Program-made: the position numbers and the translations under genes
Shown: piece by piece, positions 19,949 through 29,902 of the stretch
Numbering within the stretch: the first letter of the stretch is position 1
How the letters are laid out: each line of letters opens with the position of its first letter
Origin: Ectothiorhodospira shaposhnikovii
GTDB lineage: Bacteria > Pseudomonadota > Gammaproteobacteria > Ectothiorhodospirales > Ectothiorhodospiraceae
Direction of reading: 5' to 3'
DNA: 64,000 nt
Assembly (NCBI RefSeq): GCF_022227765.1
Contig: NZ_JAJMLZ010000005.1
Location: 124,001-188,000, forward strand
The notes under the pieces: model-generated
Database searches by the model: none
The model's input: the letters and a program-made list of their open reading frames with translations, nothing else
What the model was told of the DNA's origin: nothing

Positions 19949-20887
19949 TTAGTGTCCCAGCGACTTGCGGCTCATGCGATACGGATGTACCGCCGTGCCG
20001 GCGGCCTCCGCCGTCTGTTCGGCTTCCAGGGATGCCTTGATGCCCGCTTCCATGCGTGGATACAGCAGATCCACGCCCAATTCCACCGGCGCGCGGCCGC
20101 ACAGGACGACCCGGGATTCCCGCAGGTAGGACATCATGCCCGGAGGGATCAGTTGCTCGGCTTCGGCGAAAGTCACACAGGGTGGGCGTTCCAGGCCGGC
20201 GGCATCGGCAGTGGCATGGACGAAATCCGTCATGGAGCGGTGGTCGCCGTCACCCACGTTATAGACCTTGCCGGCTGCGCCATGATCCAGCGCGGCCACG
20301 CACAGGGTGGCCAGATCATCCGCATGGATGCGGTTGCCCGGGCTGGCCTCTTCCGGACAGATGACCGGTTCACCTTTGAGGATGCGGTCGATCGGCAGGC
20401 GACCGGGGCCGTAGATGCCGGGCGCGCGCAGGATCACCACCGAAATCCCGGTTTCCTGCATCAGTGCCGTTAGCCGCCGCTCTGCATCCAGACGCCGTTG
20501 GCCCCGATCCGTCTGAGGGGTGGGCTCGGTCAGTTCGTCCACCTGCCCGCCCGCCTGGTCGCCGTAGACACCGGTGGTGCTGATGTAGACGATGTTGTCC
20601 GGCGGCAGGCGTCGGCACAGCTCCACGAAAGTGCCCGTGCGGGGGTCCTCGGTGCCTTCATTGGGCGGTGGGACGCTGTGTAGAACCAGTGCGCCCGCCA
20701 GTGGCAGCGCCTCAAGACCCTCGCCGGTATCCAGATCCGCCAGCAGAGCCTCGATCCCCTGTGATCGGAGATACTCCGCGCGATCCGGGTTTCTCACCAC
20801 CGCGGTGACCCGGCGACCTGAGTGGTTGAGCCGGTGGGCAACCCGCTCGCCCACGTACCCGCAGCCCATGATCAGTACTGGTTTCAT
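19949..20887 (-). CDS. NAD(P)-dependent SDR-family epimerase/reductase (YeeZ-like)
   Basis: 312-residue extended short-chain dehydrogenase. N-terminal Rossmann motif GCGYVGERVA, the STTGVYGD stretch with the catalytic-like Tyr, and APGIYGPGR match the YeeZ/NAD-dependent epimerase group. Substrate unknown. It heads a leftward three-gene run with the carbonic anhydrase and the chelatase. A strong terminator separates it from hemY upstream. Confidence 0.88.
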   Translation of the reverse strand: MKPVLIMGCGYVGERVAHRLNHSGRRVTAVVRNPDRAEYLRSQGIEALLADLDTGEGLEALPLAGALVLHSVPPPNEGTEDPRTGTFVELCRRLPPDNIVYISTTGVYGDQAGGQVDELTEPTPQTDRGQRRLDAERRLTALMQETGISVVILRAPGIYGPGRLPIDRILKGEPVICPEEASPGNRIHADDLATLCVAALDHGAAGKVYNVGDGDHRSMTDFVHATADAAGLERPPCVTFAEAEQLIPPGMMSYLRESRVVLCGRAPVELGVDLLYPRMEAGIKASLEAEQTAEAAGTAVHPYRMSRKSLGH

Positions 20888-20987
20888 CAGTTCGTTCCTG
20901 TCGGCAGATGGGGCTATTGACTAGTAAATAGCAATCGATCCCGGAAATCCATGTTTGTAGGCCTGTCGACGGACATGCCGGCAAAAG

Positions 20988-21021
20988 AAAAGGGCCGCCG
21001 GGAAGATCCCGGCGGCCCTTT
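20988..21021. terminator. Bidirectional intrinsic terminator after hemY
   Basis: A perfect 12-bp stem (20992-21003 with 21007-21018, loop AGA) is flanked by AAAA on the left and TTT on the right, so it can stop transcription in both directions. It ends the hem operon about 65 bases past hemY. Confidence 0.9.
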
Positions 21022-21084
21022 GAGACTGCCTGAACCGGAGCCCGCCTCTTCTTCAGGGGCGGGTTACCGGGGATGCCTGATGTC

Positions 21085-22377
21085 TCAGGCGGTGCCGGAG
21101 CTCAGGCTCGGCAGGGCGGCGGTACCACCCTTGGCGGCCTTCTTGCCCTTCTTGGCGGGCTGGGCGACCGCCACCGGAGCGGCATCCGCTTCGGCGCCGT
21201 CCACGGCCAGCTGCAGGCCTTTGCGATAGGCGTCCTGAGCCAGCTTTTCTTCACCCACCTGATCCAGCAGTTCGCCCAGTTCCCGATAGGCTTCCGGGCT
21301 GGCCTTGGCGCTGATGCTGGACTCCAGGTAGCCCCGGGCCTTGCCCCACACCTTGGCCTGCTTGCACAGACGACCCAGGGTGAGCAGCAGCACGGCATCA
21401 CGACGGTGGTCACGCAGCCAGCCTTCGGCATAACCGATGGCGCGGCTGACGTCGTTCACTGCCAGCTTGCCGTACAGGCGAACCAGGTTCTCGTCCCAGT
21501 GCTGCTTGATGGCGGCACGCAGGACGGCCTCGGCGCGGTCGGCTTCATTCATATCCGACAGGGCCTGGGCATAGGCGGCGACCATGCCGGGGTTGTTGCG
21601 GGAGACCTTGGGCAGGTTCACCCAGATGCCTTCCAGCTTGCCCAGCTCGTTGGCGGCGGCGATTTCCTGGGTCTGAGCGCCGAAGGCATCGGCTTCCAGC
21701 TTGTCCAGGGTCGGGTTGTCGAAGGCGCGAGCCTTGCGCAGATCGGGCATCAGCGCCATCAGGGACTCGCTGTCGTTCACTTCCTGATACAGACGGGCCT
21801 TCAGGCGCAGCAGCTGCGGATTGCCGGGGGCCACATCGTTCAGGTGACGCAGGGTGCTGATGGCCTGAGCGTGCTCGCCGTGGGCGATCTGCAGTTCGGC
21901 CTGGGTCAGACCCACGGCCACTTCGGTGTTGCTGCCGGACTGGGAAGCCTGACGCAGGTACTCGTCACGACGGTCGTAAGCCCCTTGCATCTGGGCCGCG
22001 CGGGCGGCGGACAGATAGTTCAGCATGGGGGAGTCACCGCGTTTGGCGGACTGTACCAGCAGCTTTTCAGCCTTGGCGTAGCGACCTTCGGTCATCTCGG
22101 CCAGGCCCAGGGCCAGACCGCGCTGACAGGCCACGGCCTTCTTCTGCTGCCGCTTTTCGCTCATGCGACCGGGCAGGCCGAACACGCCCACCAGGAAGCG
22201 GATCAGGCCATAAACCACGGCCAGGATGACCACCAGGGCGATGATGAAGAAGGCCATGGTGGTCTGCACGCTCATGTCAGCGTAGGCGAACAGGACATAA
22301 CCCGGCTCCTCCATGAACATGAGGGTGGCCACGGCGGATACGATCAGAACCAGAAAAATGACGATCAGAGATTTCAT
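21085..22377 (-). CDS. hemY: HemY protein (TPR membrane protein)
   Basis: 430 residues. Two N-terminal TM segments (about 3-21 and 40-60) followed by the HemY_N region and TPR-like helices (ALGLAEMTEGRYAKAEKLL onward). The tail is Ala/Lys/Ser-rich. In Gammaproteobacteria it lies after hemX in the heme operon and is thought to help heme synthesis at the membrane; it is not the Bacillus protoporphyrinogen oxidase of the same name. It starts three bases after hemX ends. Confidence 0.95.
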   Translation of the reverse strand: MKSLIVIFLVLIVSAVATLMFMEEPGYVLFAYADMSVQTTMAFFIIALVVILAVVYGLIRFLVGVFGLPGRMSEKRQQKKAVACQRGLALGLAEMTEGRYAKAEKLLVQSAKRGDSPMLNYLSAARAAQMQGAYDRRDEYLRQASQSGSNTEVAVGLTQAELQIAHGEHAQAISTLRHLNDVAPGNPQLLRLKARLYQEVNDSESLMALMPDLRKARAFDNPTLDKLEADAFGAQTQEIAAANELGKLEGIWVNLPKVSRNNPGMVAAYAQALSDMNEADRAEAVLRAAIKQHWDENLVRLYGKLAVNDVSRAIGYAEGWLRDHRRDAVLLLTLGRLCKQAKVWGKARGYLESSISAKASPEAYRELGELLDQVGEEKLAQDAYRKGLQLAVDGAEADAAPVAVAQPAKKGKKAAKGGTAALPSLSSGTA

Positions 22378-22380
22378 TGA

Positions 22381-24006
22381 TTACCCCTCCAGCCCGCTGA
22401 GCTTCTCAAGAGAGCCACTGATATCGGGCCGTTCGGCGCGCAGTTCCCGCTGTTCCAGGTCCTGCAGACGCTTCAGCAAGGGTGCGACCGGCTCGGAGGC
22501 GAAGTACTCCACCAGCAGTTCCTGGGCACCCTTCAGGTTGGCGCGGTAGTCCTCGGCATCCAGACGCAGGGCGGCCAGACGGGCGGACTCGATGCGCAGG
22601 GCCAGTACCTGACGCATGAACAGTTCAGCGTCGGCATCCGGCATGGAGCGAACGGGCTGAGCGTGACGGCGCACGGTGACGTGCTGGTTCAGTTCGTTCA
22701 TGACCTGGAAGTAGGCACGCTCCCACCAGGCGGCGTCTTCGGCGGGCTCGCCGTTGACCATCAGCAGGCGGGCGGCGCCGTTTTCGGCCTCGGGCATCTT
22801 CAACGGCATGGGCTTGAGCTCGGCGGTGATCTGCTCCAGCTCGGCGACCAGCTGGCTCACCTGGGTACCGTCATAGTTTTCCAGGGCCTGCTTCTCGAGG
22901 GCGATGGCGTCGCGCACTTCACCGAAACGCGGATCGCCGATGGCCTTGAGCATTTCGTCAGCGGCATTCAGCGCGGCCAGGGCACCCTGTGCATCATCCA
23001 TCAGGCTCAGGCGGTGATCGGCGATGCGCATCAGGTAACGCACTTCGGCCACCTGCCATTCACGATGGGGACGCGCGGAGTCGTCCTGCAGGGCGGTCAG
23101 ACCTTCCTCCAGGGTTTCCAGGCGGCGGGCCTGGCGCTGCTCGATACCGGCCACATCGTTGCGGGCCTTTTCCAGGGCCTGGGCCAGCTCATCACGCACT
23201 TCCCGTTCCAGGCGGCTGATGGTGTCGGGCAGGGCCTGGGTGCGTTCCTGCAGCTGATTGAGTTCGCGCAGGGCGGTGCTCAGGCGGTCATTGGTGGCAT
23301 TGACCATGTCCTGGGCCTTGTTGGCGTTGGACGCGGCGTTCATGCCGATACCCAGGGCCAGCACCAGGGCCACGCCACCGACGATCAGCGGCATCTTGCT
23401 GCTGCGGCCGCCGCCGTTGCCACCGGAAGCCGGCGGGGTGGGCGGGACGCGGCCACCACCAGTGGAACCAGGGCCGGTCGCCGGCTTGGCGGCGGCGGGC
23501 GCGGAAGCACCGGTCTTCGGCGGTTCGGTCTTGGCGGCACCGGTGGTCTTTACCGGCTCGGATTTTTCAGACCCGGCTTTTGGCGAGTCGGTCTTCGGAG
23601 TTTCTGGTTTGTTGTCCACGGGTTTTGATGCCTCGGGCTTTGGGGTTTGGGATTGGTCGGCCCCGGCCTTGGGTGCATCGGACGTACTGCCCCCGGCCGC
23701 GGCTGTCTCGGGTGCGGGAGATTCGGGCTTGCCTGAATCGGGCTGGTTAGACCCGGAGGCGCCGGCCGCTCCCGCCGGTTGCTCAGAAGTGGATACGCTG
23801 CGGACGCTGCCTTCGATCGGATCGCGATCCTTGGCGTCGGCGTTGAATGCAGCATTGTCGTTGCCGGAGGCAGCGCTCACAACGGTACCGGTCAGTGGCC
23901 GCCCCCTGCTGGAAGATGTTTCCTTCAACTCGTCCGGTGCACCGGCACCGGTTGCCTGTGGCTTGTTCTTGCCTCTGGCCCTGTCTTTGGATCTAGATCT
24001 ACTCAT
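22381..24006 (-). CDS. hemX: HemX, uroporphyrinogen-III C-methyltransferase-like membrane protein
   Basis: 541 residues from ATG 24006 ([14 protein letters not shown]); an upstream ATG at 24060 lies deep in hemD. The first ~200 residues are low complexity, rich in Pro, Lys, Ser and Glu. A single TM helix follows (MPLIVGGVALVLALGIGMNA), then a long coiled-coil periplasmic domain typical of HemX. The long disordered N-terminus is larger than in E. coli. The name reflects old annotation; no methyltransferase motif is visible. It overlaps hemD by eight bases. Confidence 0.93.
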   Translation of the reverse strand: MSRSRSKDRARGKNKPQATGAGAPDELKETSSSRGRPLTGTVVSAASGNDNAAFNADAKDRDPIEGSVRSVSTSEQPAGAAGASGSNQPDSGKPESPAPETAAAGGSTSDAPKAGADQSQTPKPEASKPVDNKPETPKTDSPKAGSEKSEPVKTTGAAKTEPPKTGASAPAAAKPATGPGSTGGGRVPPTPPASGGNGGGRSSKMPLIVGGVALVLALGIGMNAASNANKAQDMVNATNDRLSTALRELNQLQERTQALPDTISRLEREVRDELAQALEKARNDVAGIEQRQARRLETLEEGLTALQDDSARPHREWQVAEVRYLMRIADHRLSLMDDAQGALAALNAADEMLKAIGDPRFGEVRDAIALEKQALENYDGTQVSQLVAELEQITAELKPMPLKMPEAENGAARLLMVNGEPAEDAAWWERAYFQVMNELNQHVTVRRHAQPVRSMPDADAELFMRQVLALRIESARLAALRLDAEDYRANLKGAQELLVEYFASEPVAPLLKRLQDLEQRELRAERPDISGSLEKLSGLEG

Positions 24007-24829
24007 GAGTTTGCTTCCTCTTTTCAGCCCATTTCTGCACGGCCACCAGCATGGATTCATCGCTGGGATCGTCGGCCACCACTGGGGATTCCGTGAAGCC
24101 CATCTCCCGGGCCGTGTCCAGCATGCGTTCGCAGCCCACCACCAGGGGGGTGTTGCGAAGCCAGAGCCGCCCTGCCTGACCGACCATCTCGTACAGGTTG
24201 CGCAGCCCCTCGGCGCTGGTAATCGTAATCACGTGGATGTCTCCCCGGGACCACTGACGCAGGAGCTGACCGGTATCCGCATCCGGCATGCCCCGTCGGT
24301 AGGTCTCGGCAAAGGTCACCCTCGCGCCCCGAGCAGTGAGTGTAGCACCTAGCAATTCACGGCCCCCGTCGCCGCGAAAGATCACGACATTCTTGCCCTG
24401 GACATCCTGCAGTTCCGGTTCTTCCAGCAGGGCTTCGCTGTCAAACCGACTGGGCGGGCAGATATGCACCCGGTGCCCAAAGCGTTCCAGCGCCTTGGCC
24501 GACTTGATCCCTACCGTGGCCAGCTTCAAGCCTTCGGGCAGGGTTCGCCGCGCATGGATCAGGTTCATGGTCCGGGCGACGGCGTTCGGGCTGACAAACA
24601 CCGCCACATGGAATTCGTCCAGTCGATCGATCAGGGCATTCAGTGCGCCCGCGTCACCGGGGTCCAGAATGGCGAGCACCGGAAAGCGCAGTGCCCGCCC
24701 TCCGGCGGCTTCCACCATGCGACAGAACGGTTCCGCCTGGTGGGCGGGCCGGGTCACCATGACGGTGACGCCCCGCAGGGGCATGTCCGGTGCCGCAGGG
24801 GCCATGTCCGCGGACGCCGTGAATGTCAT
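23999..24829 (-). CDS. hemD: Uroporphyrinogen-III synthase
   Basis: Cyclises hydroxymethylbilane with ring-D inversion. 276 residues. Recognisable HemD stretches include [24 protein letters not shown] and [13 protein letters not shown]. Sequence conservation in this family is weak, so the call also uses position: its ATG overlaps the hemC stop (ATGA) and hemX follows. Confidence 0.94.
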   Translation of the reverse strand: MTFTASADMAPAAPDMPLRGVTVMVTRPAHQAEPFCRMVEAAGGRALRFPVLAILDPGDAGALNALIDRLDEFHVAVFVSPNAVARTMNLIHARRTLPEGLKLATVGIKSAKALERFGHRVHICPPSRFDSEALLEEPELQDVQGKNVVIFRGDGGRELLGATLTARGARVTFAETYRRGMPDADTGQLLRQWSRGDIHVITITSAEGLRNLYEMVGQAGRLWLRNTPLVVGCERMLDTAREMGFTESPVVADDPSDESMLVAVQKWAEKRKQTHE

Positions 24830-25794
24830 GACCGGTCGTCTTGGGTCGGCGGCGGTGCCTCGGGTGCCAGCCCCAGGTCGTTCAGGATCCTGTCGGCGCC
24901 CTCGCGCAGCAACTGTTCCGCCAACGCAATGCCCAGGGCCTCGGCCTGATCATGGGGGCCATTGAGGGCGCCACTATAGACCATGGAACCGTCCGGCTCA
25001 CCCACCAGACCCCGCATGTGGATCAGGCCGTCATCCCCCAGCACGGCATAGCCGCCGATGGGTACCTGACAGCCGCCGTTGAGGCGGCGGTTGAAGGCCC
25101 GTTCCGTGATCACCCGCAGGTGGGTGTCCGGGTCGTTCAGTGGGGCGATCAGTTCCATGACCTCGGGATCATTGCTGCGGCATTCGATGCCGATGGCGCC
25201 CTGGCCGATGGCCGGCAGGCTCTCTTCCGGGGTGAGGATGGCGGTAATGCGGTCCTCGAAGCCCAGACGCTTGAGGCCGGCGGCGGCGAGGATGATCGCG
25301 TCATAGTCACCGGCATCCAGCTTGGCCAGGCGGGAGTTCACGTTGCCGCGCAGGTCCAGCACCTTGAAACTGGGGAAGCGGGCGCGGATCTGGCATTGGC
25401 GCCGGAGACTGGAGGTGCCGACGCGGGCACCTTCGGGCAGTTCTTCCAGCGACTTGTACTTGTTGGAGACGAAGGCGTCGCAGGGGTCTTCCCGGTCCAT
25501 GATCACGGGCAGCTCCAGGCCCTCGGGCAGTTCCATGGGAACATCCTTCATGGAATGCACGGCGATGTCCGCCTCGCCCTGCAGCATGGCGGTCTCGAGT
25601 TCCTTGACGAAGAGCCCCTTGCCGCCCACCTTCGCCAGCGGGGTATCCAGGATGCGGTCGCCCTGGGTGGACAGCTTCACAAGGGTCACCTTGACCTCGG
25701 GAAACAGTTTCGTGACCCGGGCAGCCACTTCCTCGGCCTGCCAGAGGGCGAGAGGGCTTTTCCGGGTGGCGATCTTGAGTTCGGTTTTTGGCAT
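24826..25794 (-). CDS. hemC: Hydroxymethylbilane synthase (porphobilinogen deaminase)
   Basis: Polymerises four porphobilinogens. 322 residues. [11 protein letters not shown], the VHSMKDVP segment, GTSSLRRQ and the cofactor Cys in [12 protein letters not shown] are all present. First gene of leftward hemC-hemD-hemX-hemY, downstream of algR as in Pseudomonas. The 186-base spacer upstream contains TTGACA- and CATAAT-like elements on the minus strand, but not at ideal spacing. Confidence 0.97.
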   Translation of the reverse strand: MPKTELKIATRKSPLALWQAEEVAARVTKLFPEVKVTLVKLSTQGDRILDTPLAKVGGKGLFVKELETAMLQGEADIAVHSMKDVPMELPEGLELPVIMDREDPCDAFVSNKYKSLEELPEGARVGTSSLRRQCQIRARFPSFKVLDLRGNVNSRLAKLDAGDYDAIILAAAGLKRLGFEDRITAILTPEESLPAIGQGAIGIECRSNDPEVMELIAPLNDPDTHLRVITERAFNRRLNGGCQVPIGGYAVLGDDGLIHMRGLVGEPDGSMVYSGALNGPHDQAEALGIALAEQLLREGADRILNDLGLAPEAPPPTQDDRS

Positions 25795-25980
25795 CTTCGG
25801 GTTTAAAGCTCGTGAAAATGTGGCCGTTCAAATGGTTCGCGGTATCGTACAACGCAACCATACATTATGTCTGCCTTTCAACACACACGGCAGAGGTGCC
25901 TGTGTCAACTTTCATTGACCCGAGCCGCTATTCTTTGCAGTCGTGCACGTCGAAACCAGGTCCCGGCGGACCCCGCACCG

Positions 25981-26718
25981 TTACAGCGACTTCAGAAAAC
26001 GGCGTACTTCGGCCACGTGACGACGACTGACCTCCAGTCGTTCCCGTGACCCCTTGAGAACCACCTCGAAGCCGCCCTGACTGTTCTTCTCCATGCCGCA
26101 GAAGCGGGCCTTGGCAACCAGGGCATTACGGTGGATGCGCAGAAAGCTGCCGGCAAACTCCTCTTCCAGGGCCTTGAGGGGTTCTTCGATCAGCACCTCG
26201 CCGCCGTCATGGCGGACGGTGACGTATTTCTGGTCCGCCTGAAAATAGTGCACCGAGTCCACGGGAATCAATTCCAGGTTGCCCCGCACGCGGGCGCAGA
26301 TATGACTGCGGGCCGCGCCGGACTGGGTGGCGGGTTCGTGGAGCGCGCCGAGCTGGGCCCGGTTGGGCCGGCCGGCCTGCTCCAGGGCCTCCTGCAGGCG
26401 CTCCCGGCGTACCGGCTTGAGCAGATAGCCCACGGCGTGGGTTTCAAAGGCCTCAAAGGCATGTTCCTCATAGGCGGTGACGAAGATCACCGCCGGGGGG
26501 GTGTCCATGCCGGCGATATGCCGCGCGGCCTCCAGGCCATCCATGCCCGGCATGCGGATGTCCATGAGGATGATGTCCGGTTCCAGTTCCTGGGCCAGTC
26601 GCACCGCCTGCACGCCGTTGGATGCGGCGGCAACCACCTGATATTCATCCATGTCTTCCAGCAGTGAATGCAGCCGTTCCCGTGCCGGCAGCTCGTCATC
26701 CACGATCATGATCTTCAC
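25981..26718 (-). CDS. algR: LytTR response regulator, AlgR family
   Basis: 245 residues. The receiver domain has D53 (LMDIRMPGMDG), the Thr in VTAYEE and Lys in LKPV. The C-terminal LytTR DNA-binding domain has FQADQKYVTVRHDGGE and FLRIHRNALV. GTG start overlapping the algZ stop. In Pseudomonas AlgR controls alginate and twitching; here only the gene order to hemC is shared, so the targets are unknown. Confidence 0.93.
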   Translation of the reverse strand: MKIMIVDDELPARERLHSLLEDMDEYQVVAAASNGVQAVRLAQELEPDIILMDIRMPGMDGLEAARHIAGMDTPPAVIFVTAYEEHAFEAFETHAVGYLLKPVRRERLQEALEQAGRPNRAQLGALHEPATQSGAARSHICARVRGNLELIPVDSVHYFQADQKYVTVRHDGGEVLIEEPLKALEEEFAGSFLRIHRNALVAKARFCGMEKNSQGGFEVVLKGSRERLEVSRRHVAEVRRFLKSL

Positions 26719-27791
26719 GGCAATCTCCTTGGCAACGAGAGATCCACTCGATAATGGTCCCGGGCCTGGAGAGTCTCCATGCGCGCCTTGCCCTGGTAGG
26801 CCAGGTCCAGGCGTTGGCGAATGCTTTCCTGGGCAAACCGGTTCCCGGGTCGCCGGCGCCGCTCCTGTTCCGAAGGCATGGGATTTTCGATGGTGATGTC
26901 CAGCCGTTCTCCCTGTTGCCGGATGTCCACGCGCACGCAGCCGCCTTCGGTCAGCGGCTCGATGCCGTGGTAAATGGCATTTTCCAGCAGGGGTTGCAGA
27001 CTCAGACTGGGAACGGGATAGTCCATGGCCACCGAGGGTGCCACATGCCAGTCCACCTGGAGGCGGTCTCCCAGGCGCAGGGCCTCGATGCGCAGGTAGT
27101 TCTGAGAGAGCTTCACTTCATCCTGGAGGCTGACCATGTCCTTGCTGGACAAGGTGGCCCGGAACAGGTCGGCCAGGTCCATCACAGTGGCTTCGGCCAC
27201 TTCGGGGCGTGTCCGGGTGAGGCTGGCGATGGTGTTCATGCTGTTGAACAGGAAATGAGGGCGAATCCGTGCCTGCAGAGCCTGTACCCGGGAGCGGGCC
27301 TCGGCTTCGACGTTGGTTTTCCACTGCTTCTGTACGTAGAGGTAGCGCAGCGCCACGGCGCTGACGATGGCGCTGATGGCCAGGGTACGGGTCAGGAATT
27401 CACTGGCGGCAAGGCCCGAGTTGAGCAGGTTCCAGTCCAGGTGGCGACCGATCCATAGGGACAGCAGGGACAGCACCAGGGTGATGCTCAGGGTGGTCAG
27501 CCAGGCCGCTGCCGCGGCTTGCAACGCACTGAGGCGTTCCAGCAGGGTACGGGTTGCGCACAGGACCAGTACCGTTCCCAGGGCGACCCACTGCACGAAC
27601 AGGGAAATCAGTGCCAGATTGACCCAGAATCCATGTCGGCTACTACCGGATGAGAGGGTCAGCAGAAAGGCCAGCAGCTGTCCCATGAGCACGACCACGA
27701 ACACGGTCCGGCTTTCGCAGAAATTGGGCAGGAATCCGGATGCGGTTCCCGACTCCTCCCCTGCAGGGGTTGATGAATGCCTGGGCCTCAT
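26715..27791 (-). CDS. algZ: AlgZ/FimS-type sensor histidine kinase
   Basis: 358 residues from ATG 27791. Four TM helices lie in the first ~150 residues. The LytS/YehU-type His_kinase domain has [13 protein letters not shown] with H179, and an ATPase part with [14 protein letters not shown]. It is divergent from argH and overlaps algR. It belongs to the kinase class that pairs with LytTR regulators. Confidence 0.92.
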   Translation of the reverse strand: MRPRHSSTPAGEESGTASGFLPNFCESRTVFVVVLMGQLLAFLLTLSSGSSRHGFWVNLALISLFVQWVALGTVLVLCATRTLLERLSALQAAAAAWLTTLSITLVLSLLSLWIGRHLDWNLLNSGLAASEFLTRTLAISAIVSAVALRYLYVQKQWKTNVEAEARSRVQALQARIRPHFLFNSMNTIASLTRTRPEVAEATVMDLADLFRATLSSKDMVSLQDEVKLSQNYLRIEALRLGDRLQVDWHVAPSVAMDYPVPSLSLQPLLENAIYHGIEPLTEGGCVRVDIRQQGERLDITIENPMPSEQERRRRPGNRFAQESIRQRLDLAYQGKARMETLQARDHYRVDLSLPRRLP

Positions 27792-27894
27792 GATGATCGC
27801 GGTCTGCTGCCGTGCATGGGGGATTGGATGAAAAAGGGTTCCCTGGCCCCGGGTCCACCGCGCGAGGGCCATTGCATCCCCTACAGTATCTCAA

Positions 27895-27903
27895 TGGTAT
27901 ACT
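27895..27903 (+). promoter_or_regulatory. Extended -10 promoter of argH
   Basis: TGG-TATACT (27895-27903) lies 33 bases before the argH ATG. The -35 region is weak. It sits in the algZ-argH divergent spacer. Confidence 0.45.
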
Positions 27904-27935
27904 CCTTGCCAGTTATCCGGAGATCTGCACCTTCT

Positions 27936-29333
27936 ATGAACGCCAAGGCATCACAAGACAAACTTTGGGGCGGCCGTTTCTCGGAGCCCACCGACAGCTT
28001 CGTGGAGGCGTTCACGGCCTCGGTGGAGTTCGATCGCCGCCTCTACCGGCATGACATCCAGGGATCCTGCGCCCATGCCCGCATGCTGGCCAGGGTCGGG
28101 GTGCTGACGGAGGATGAATGCGGGCGCATCGTCGCCGGCCTGGAGGACATCCTGGCTCAGGTGGAGCGTGGGGAGTTCGAATGGTCCGTGAGCCTGGAGG
28201 ACGTCCACATGAATGTGGAGGCCCGGCTCATCGAGCGTATCGGTGACGTGGGCAAGAAGCTGCACACGGGCCGTTCCCGCAATGACCAGGTGGCCACGGA
28301 CATCCGCCTCTACCTGCGCGAGGCCATTGATCATCTGCTGACGGAAATCCGGCGTCTGCAGCGTGGGTTGCTGGATCTGGCGGAGCGCGAGGCCGAGACG
28401 GTCATGCCCGGCTTCACCCATTTGCAGACCGCCCAGCCGGTGACCTTCGGCCATCACATGATGGCCTGGTTCGAGATGCTGGAGCGGGATCATGACCGCC
28501 TGGTGGATTGCCGCCGCCGGGTCAATGTCCTGCCCCTGGGTTCCGCCGCCCTGGCCGGCACCCCCTACCCCCTGGATCGCCACTACACCGCCGAACTGCT
28601 GGGTTTCGACCGGGTGACGGACAACTCCCTGGATGCGGTCAGCGATCGGGATTTCGCCATCGAGTTCTGTGCCGCCGGCGCCCTGATCATGACCCACCTG
28701 TCCCGCTTCTCCGAGGAGCTGATCCTCTGGGCCAGCGCCCAGTTCGGCTTCGTCGATCTGCCGGACCGGTTCTGCACCGGCTCTTCCATCATGCCGCAGA
28801 AGAAGAATCCCGACGTACCTGAATTGGTGCGGGGCAAGAGCGGCAGGGTGAACGGCAACCTCATCGCCCTGCTGACCCTGATGAAGGCCCAGCCGCTGGC
28901 CTACAACAAGGACAATCAGGAGGACAAGGAACCCCTGTTCGACACCATCGACACCCTGGCCGGCAGCCTGCGGGCCTTTGCCGACATGGTGCCTCATATC
29001 CAGGTGCGGGCCGATGTCATGCGCGCCGCCACTCGCCGCGGGTTTGCCACCGCCACCGATCTTGCCGATTATCTGGTCCGCAAGGGCATGCCGTTCCGTG
29101 ACGCCCATGAGGTGGTGGGCCGGGCCGTGCGCCTGGGTGTTGAGACCGGCCGCGATCTGGCCGACATGTCCGTGGATGAGCTCAAGGGCTTTTCCGATAT
29201 CATCGAGGCCGATGTGCACGATGTGCTGACTCTGGAGGGTTCCCTGGCGGCCCGGGATCTGCATGGTGGTACCGCCCCCCGTCAGGTCCGGCTGCGTATC
29301 GCCGCGGCCCGGGAGCGTCTGACCGAGGCCTGA
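27936..29333 (+). CDS. argH: Argininosuccinate lyase
   Basis: Last step of arginine synthesis, splitting argininosuccinate into arginine and fumarate. 465 residues from ATG 27936; the frame is open upstream but [20 protein letters not shown] is the family start. The signature [12 protein letters not shown] with the catalytic serine is intact. It is divergent from algZ as in Pseudomonas. Confidence 0.97.
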   Translation: MNAKASQDKLWGGRFSEPTDSFVEAFTASVEFDRRLYRHDIQGSCAHARMLARVGVLTEDECGRIVAGLEDILAQVERGEFEWSVSLEDVHMNVEARLIERIGDVGKKLHTGRSRNDQVATDIRLYLREAIDHLLTEIRRLQRGLLDLAEREAETVMPGFTHLQTAQPVTFGHHMMAWFEMLERDHDRLVDCRRRVNVLPLGSAALAGTPYPLDRHYTAELLGFDRVTDNSLDAVSDRDFAIEFCAAGALIMTHLSRFSEELILWASAQFGFVDLPDRFCTGSSIMPQKKNPDVPELVRGKSGRVNGNLIALLTLMKAQPLAYNKDNQEDKEPLFDTIDTLAGSLRAFADMVPHIQVRADVMRAATRRGFATATDLADYLVRKGMPFRDAHEVVGRAVRLGVETGRDLADMSVDELKGFSDIIEADVHDVLTLEGSLAARDLHGGTAPRQVRLRIAAARERLTEA

Positions 29334-29363
29334 TCTCCCCGGCGATATTCCCTGTCCGGTTTT

Positions 29364-29392
29364 CGTCATGCCCCCGTCAAGGGGGCATGACG
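29364..29392. repeat. Perfect 12-bp hairpin after argH
   Basis: CGTCATGCCCCC (29364-29375) and GGGGGCATGACG (29381-29392) pair perfectly around a 5-base loop. No T-run follows, so it may be a Rho-assisted or weak terminator for argH, or a structured site related to the neighbouring palindrome, which repeats CATGACGC. Confidence 0.6.
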
Positions 29393-29397
29393 CGCTT

Positions 29398-29409
29398 GCG
29401 TCATGACGC
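29398..29409. promoter_or_regulatory. Palindromic site upstream of the receiver/exonuclease operon
   Basis: GCGTCATGACGC is a perfect 12-bp palindrome. The octamer CATGACGC occurs in it and also at 29386-29393, 16 bases upstream. It is about 100 bases before the first gene of the operon and could be an operator. Confidence 0.4.
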
Positions 29410-29510
29410 TATCGGTTGCCTGTGCTATTTTGAGCTTATAGCCATAGGTTAAAAAGGTATTGAAGCAGGCCGTCCGTGCCGGTTTCAAGAAGGATAATTA
29501 GGAGGATGAG

Positions 29511-29891
29511 ATGGCGCCCCAATCCGTACTGGTGGTGGACGATGAACCCAATATCGTCCTCTCATTGGAATTCCTGATGAAGGAAGCCGGTTTCGACGTG
29601 CGCGTCGCCCGTGACGGCGAAAGCGCGCTGGAAGCCGTGCGCCAGGCCCCCCCCCATGTGATCCTGCTGGACGTCATGCTGCCCAAGCGGGACGGTTATG
29701 ATGTCTGCCAGACCATCCGCGCCAATCCGGCGTGGAAGGATGTCCGTATCCTGATGCTCACCGCCAAGGGGCGGCAGATCGAGAAGGAAAAGGGCCTGGC
29801 CATGGGGGCGGACGACTACATCACCAAGCCCTTTTCCACCCGTGAGGTGGTGGAGCGGGTGCGTGCCTACATGCCGGACGCCGAAAGCTAG
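29511..29891 (+). CDS. Single-domain response regulator (CheY-like)
   Basis: 126 residues, receiver domain only. Acidic pocket VDDE, phospho-acceptor D54 (ILLDVMLPKRDG), Thr in MLTAKG and Lys in ITKPF are all present; no output domain. It has a strong ribosome binding site (AGGAGGAT, 29500-29507). It is followed after 11 bases by the PAS/exonuclease gene and is the probable phosphate acceptor for the kinase three genes downstream. CbrA-type systems normally use the NtrC-like CbrB instead. Confidence 0.93.
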   Translation: MAPQSVLVVDDEPNIVLSLEFLMKEAGFDVRVARDGESALEAVRQAPPHVILLDVMLPKRDGYDVCQTIRANPAWKDVRILMLTAKGRQIEKEKGLAMGADDYITKPFSTREVVERVRAYMPDAES

Positions 29892-29902
29892 GCCGCCTTT
29901 CC

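Noticed and set aside
23258-24352. 364-residue plus-strand frame opposite hemX-hemD
   Set aside because: Antisense of the low-complexity HemX N-terminus; spans two overlapping real genes.
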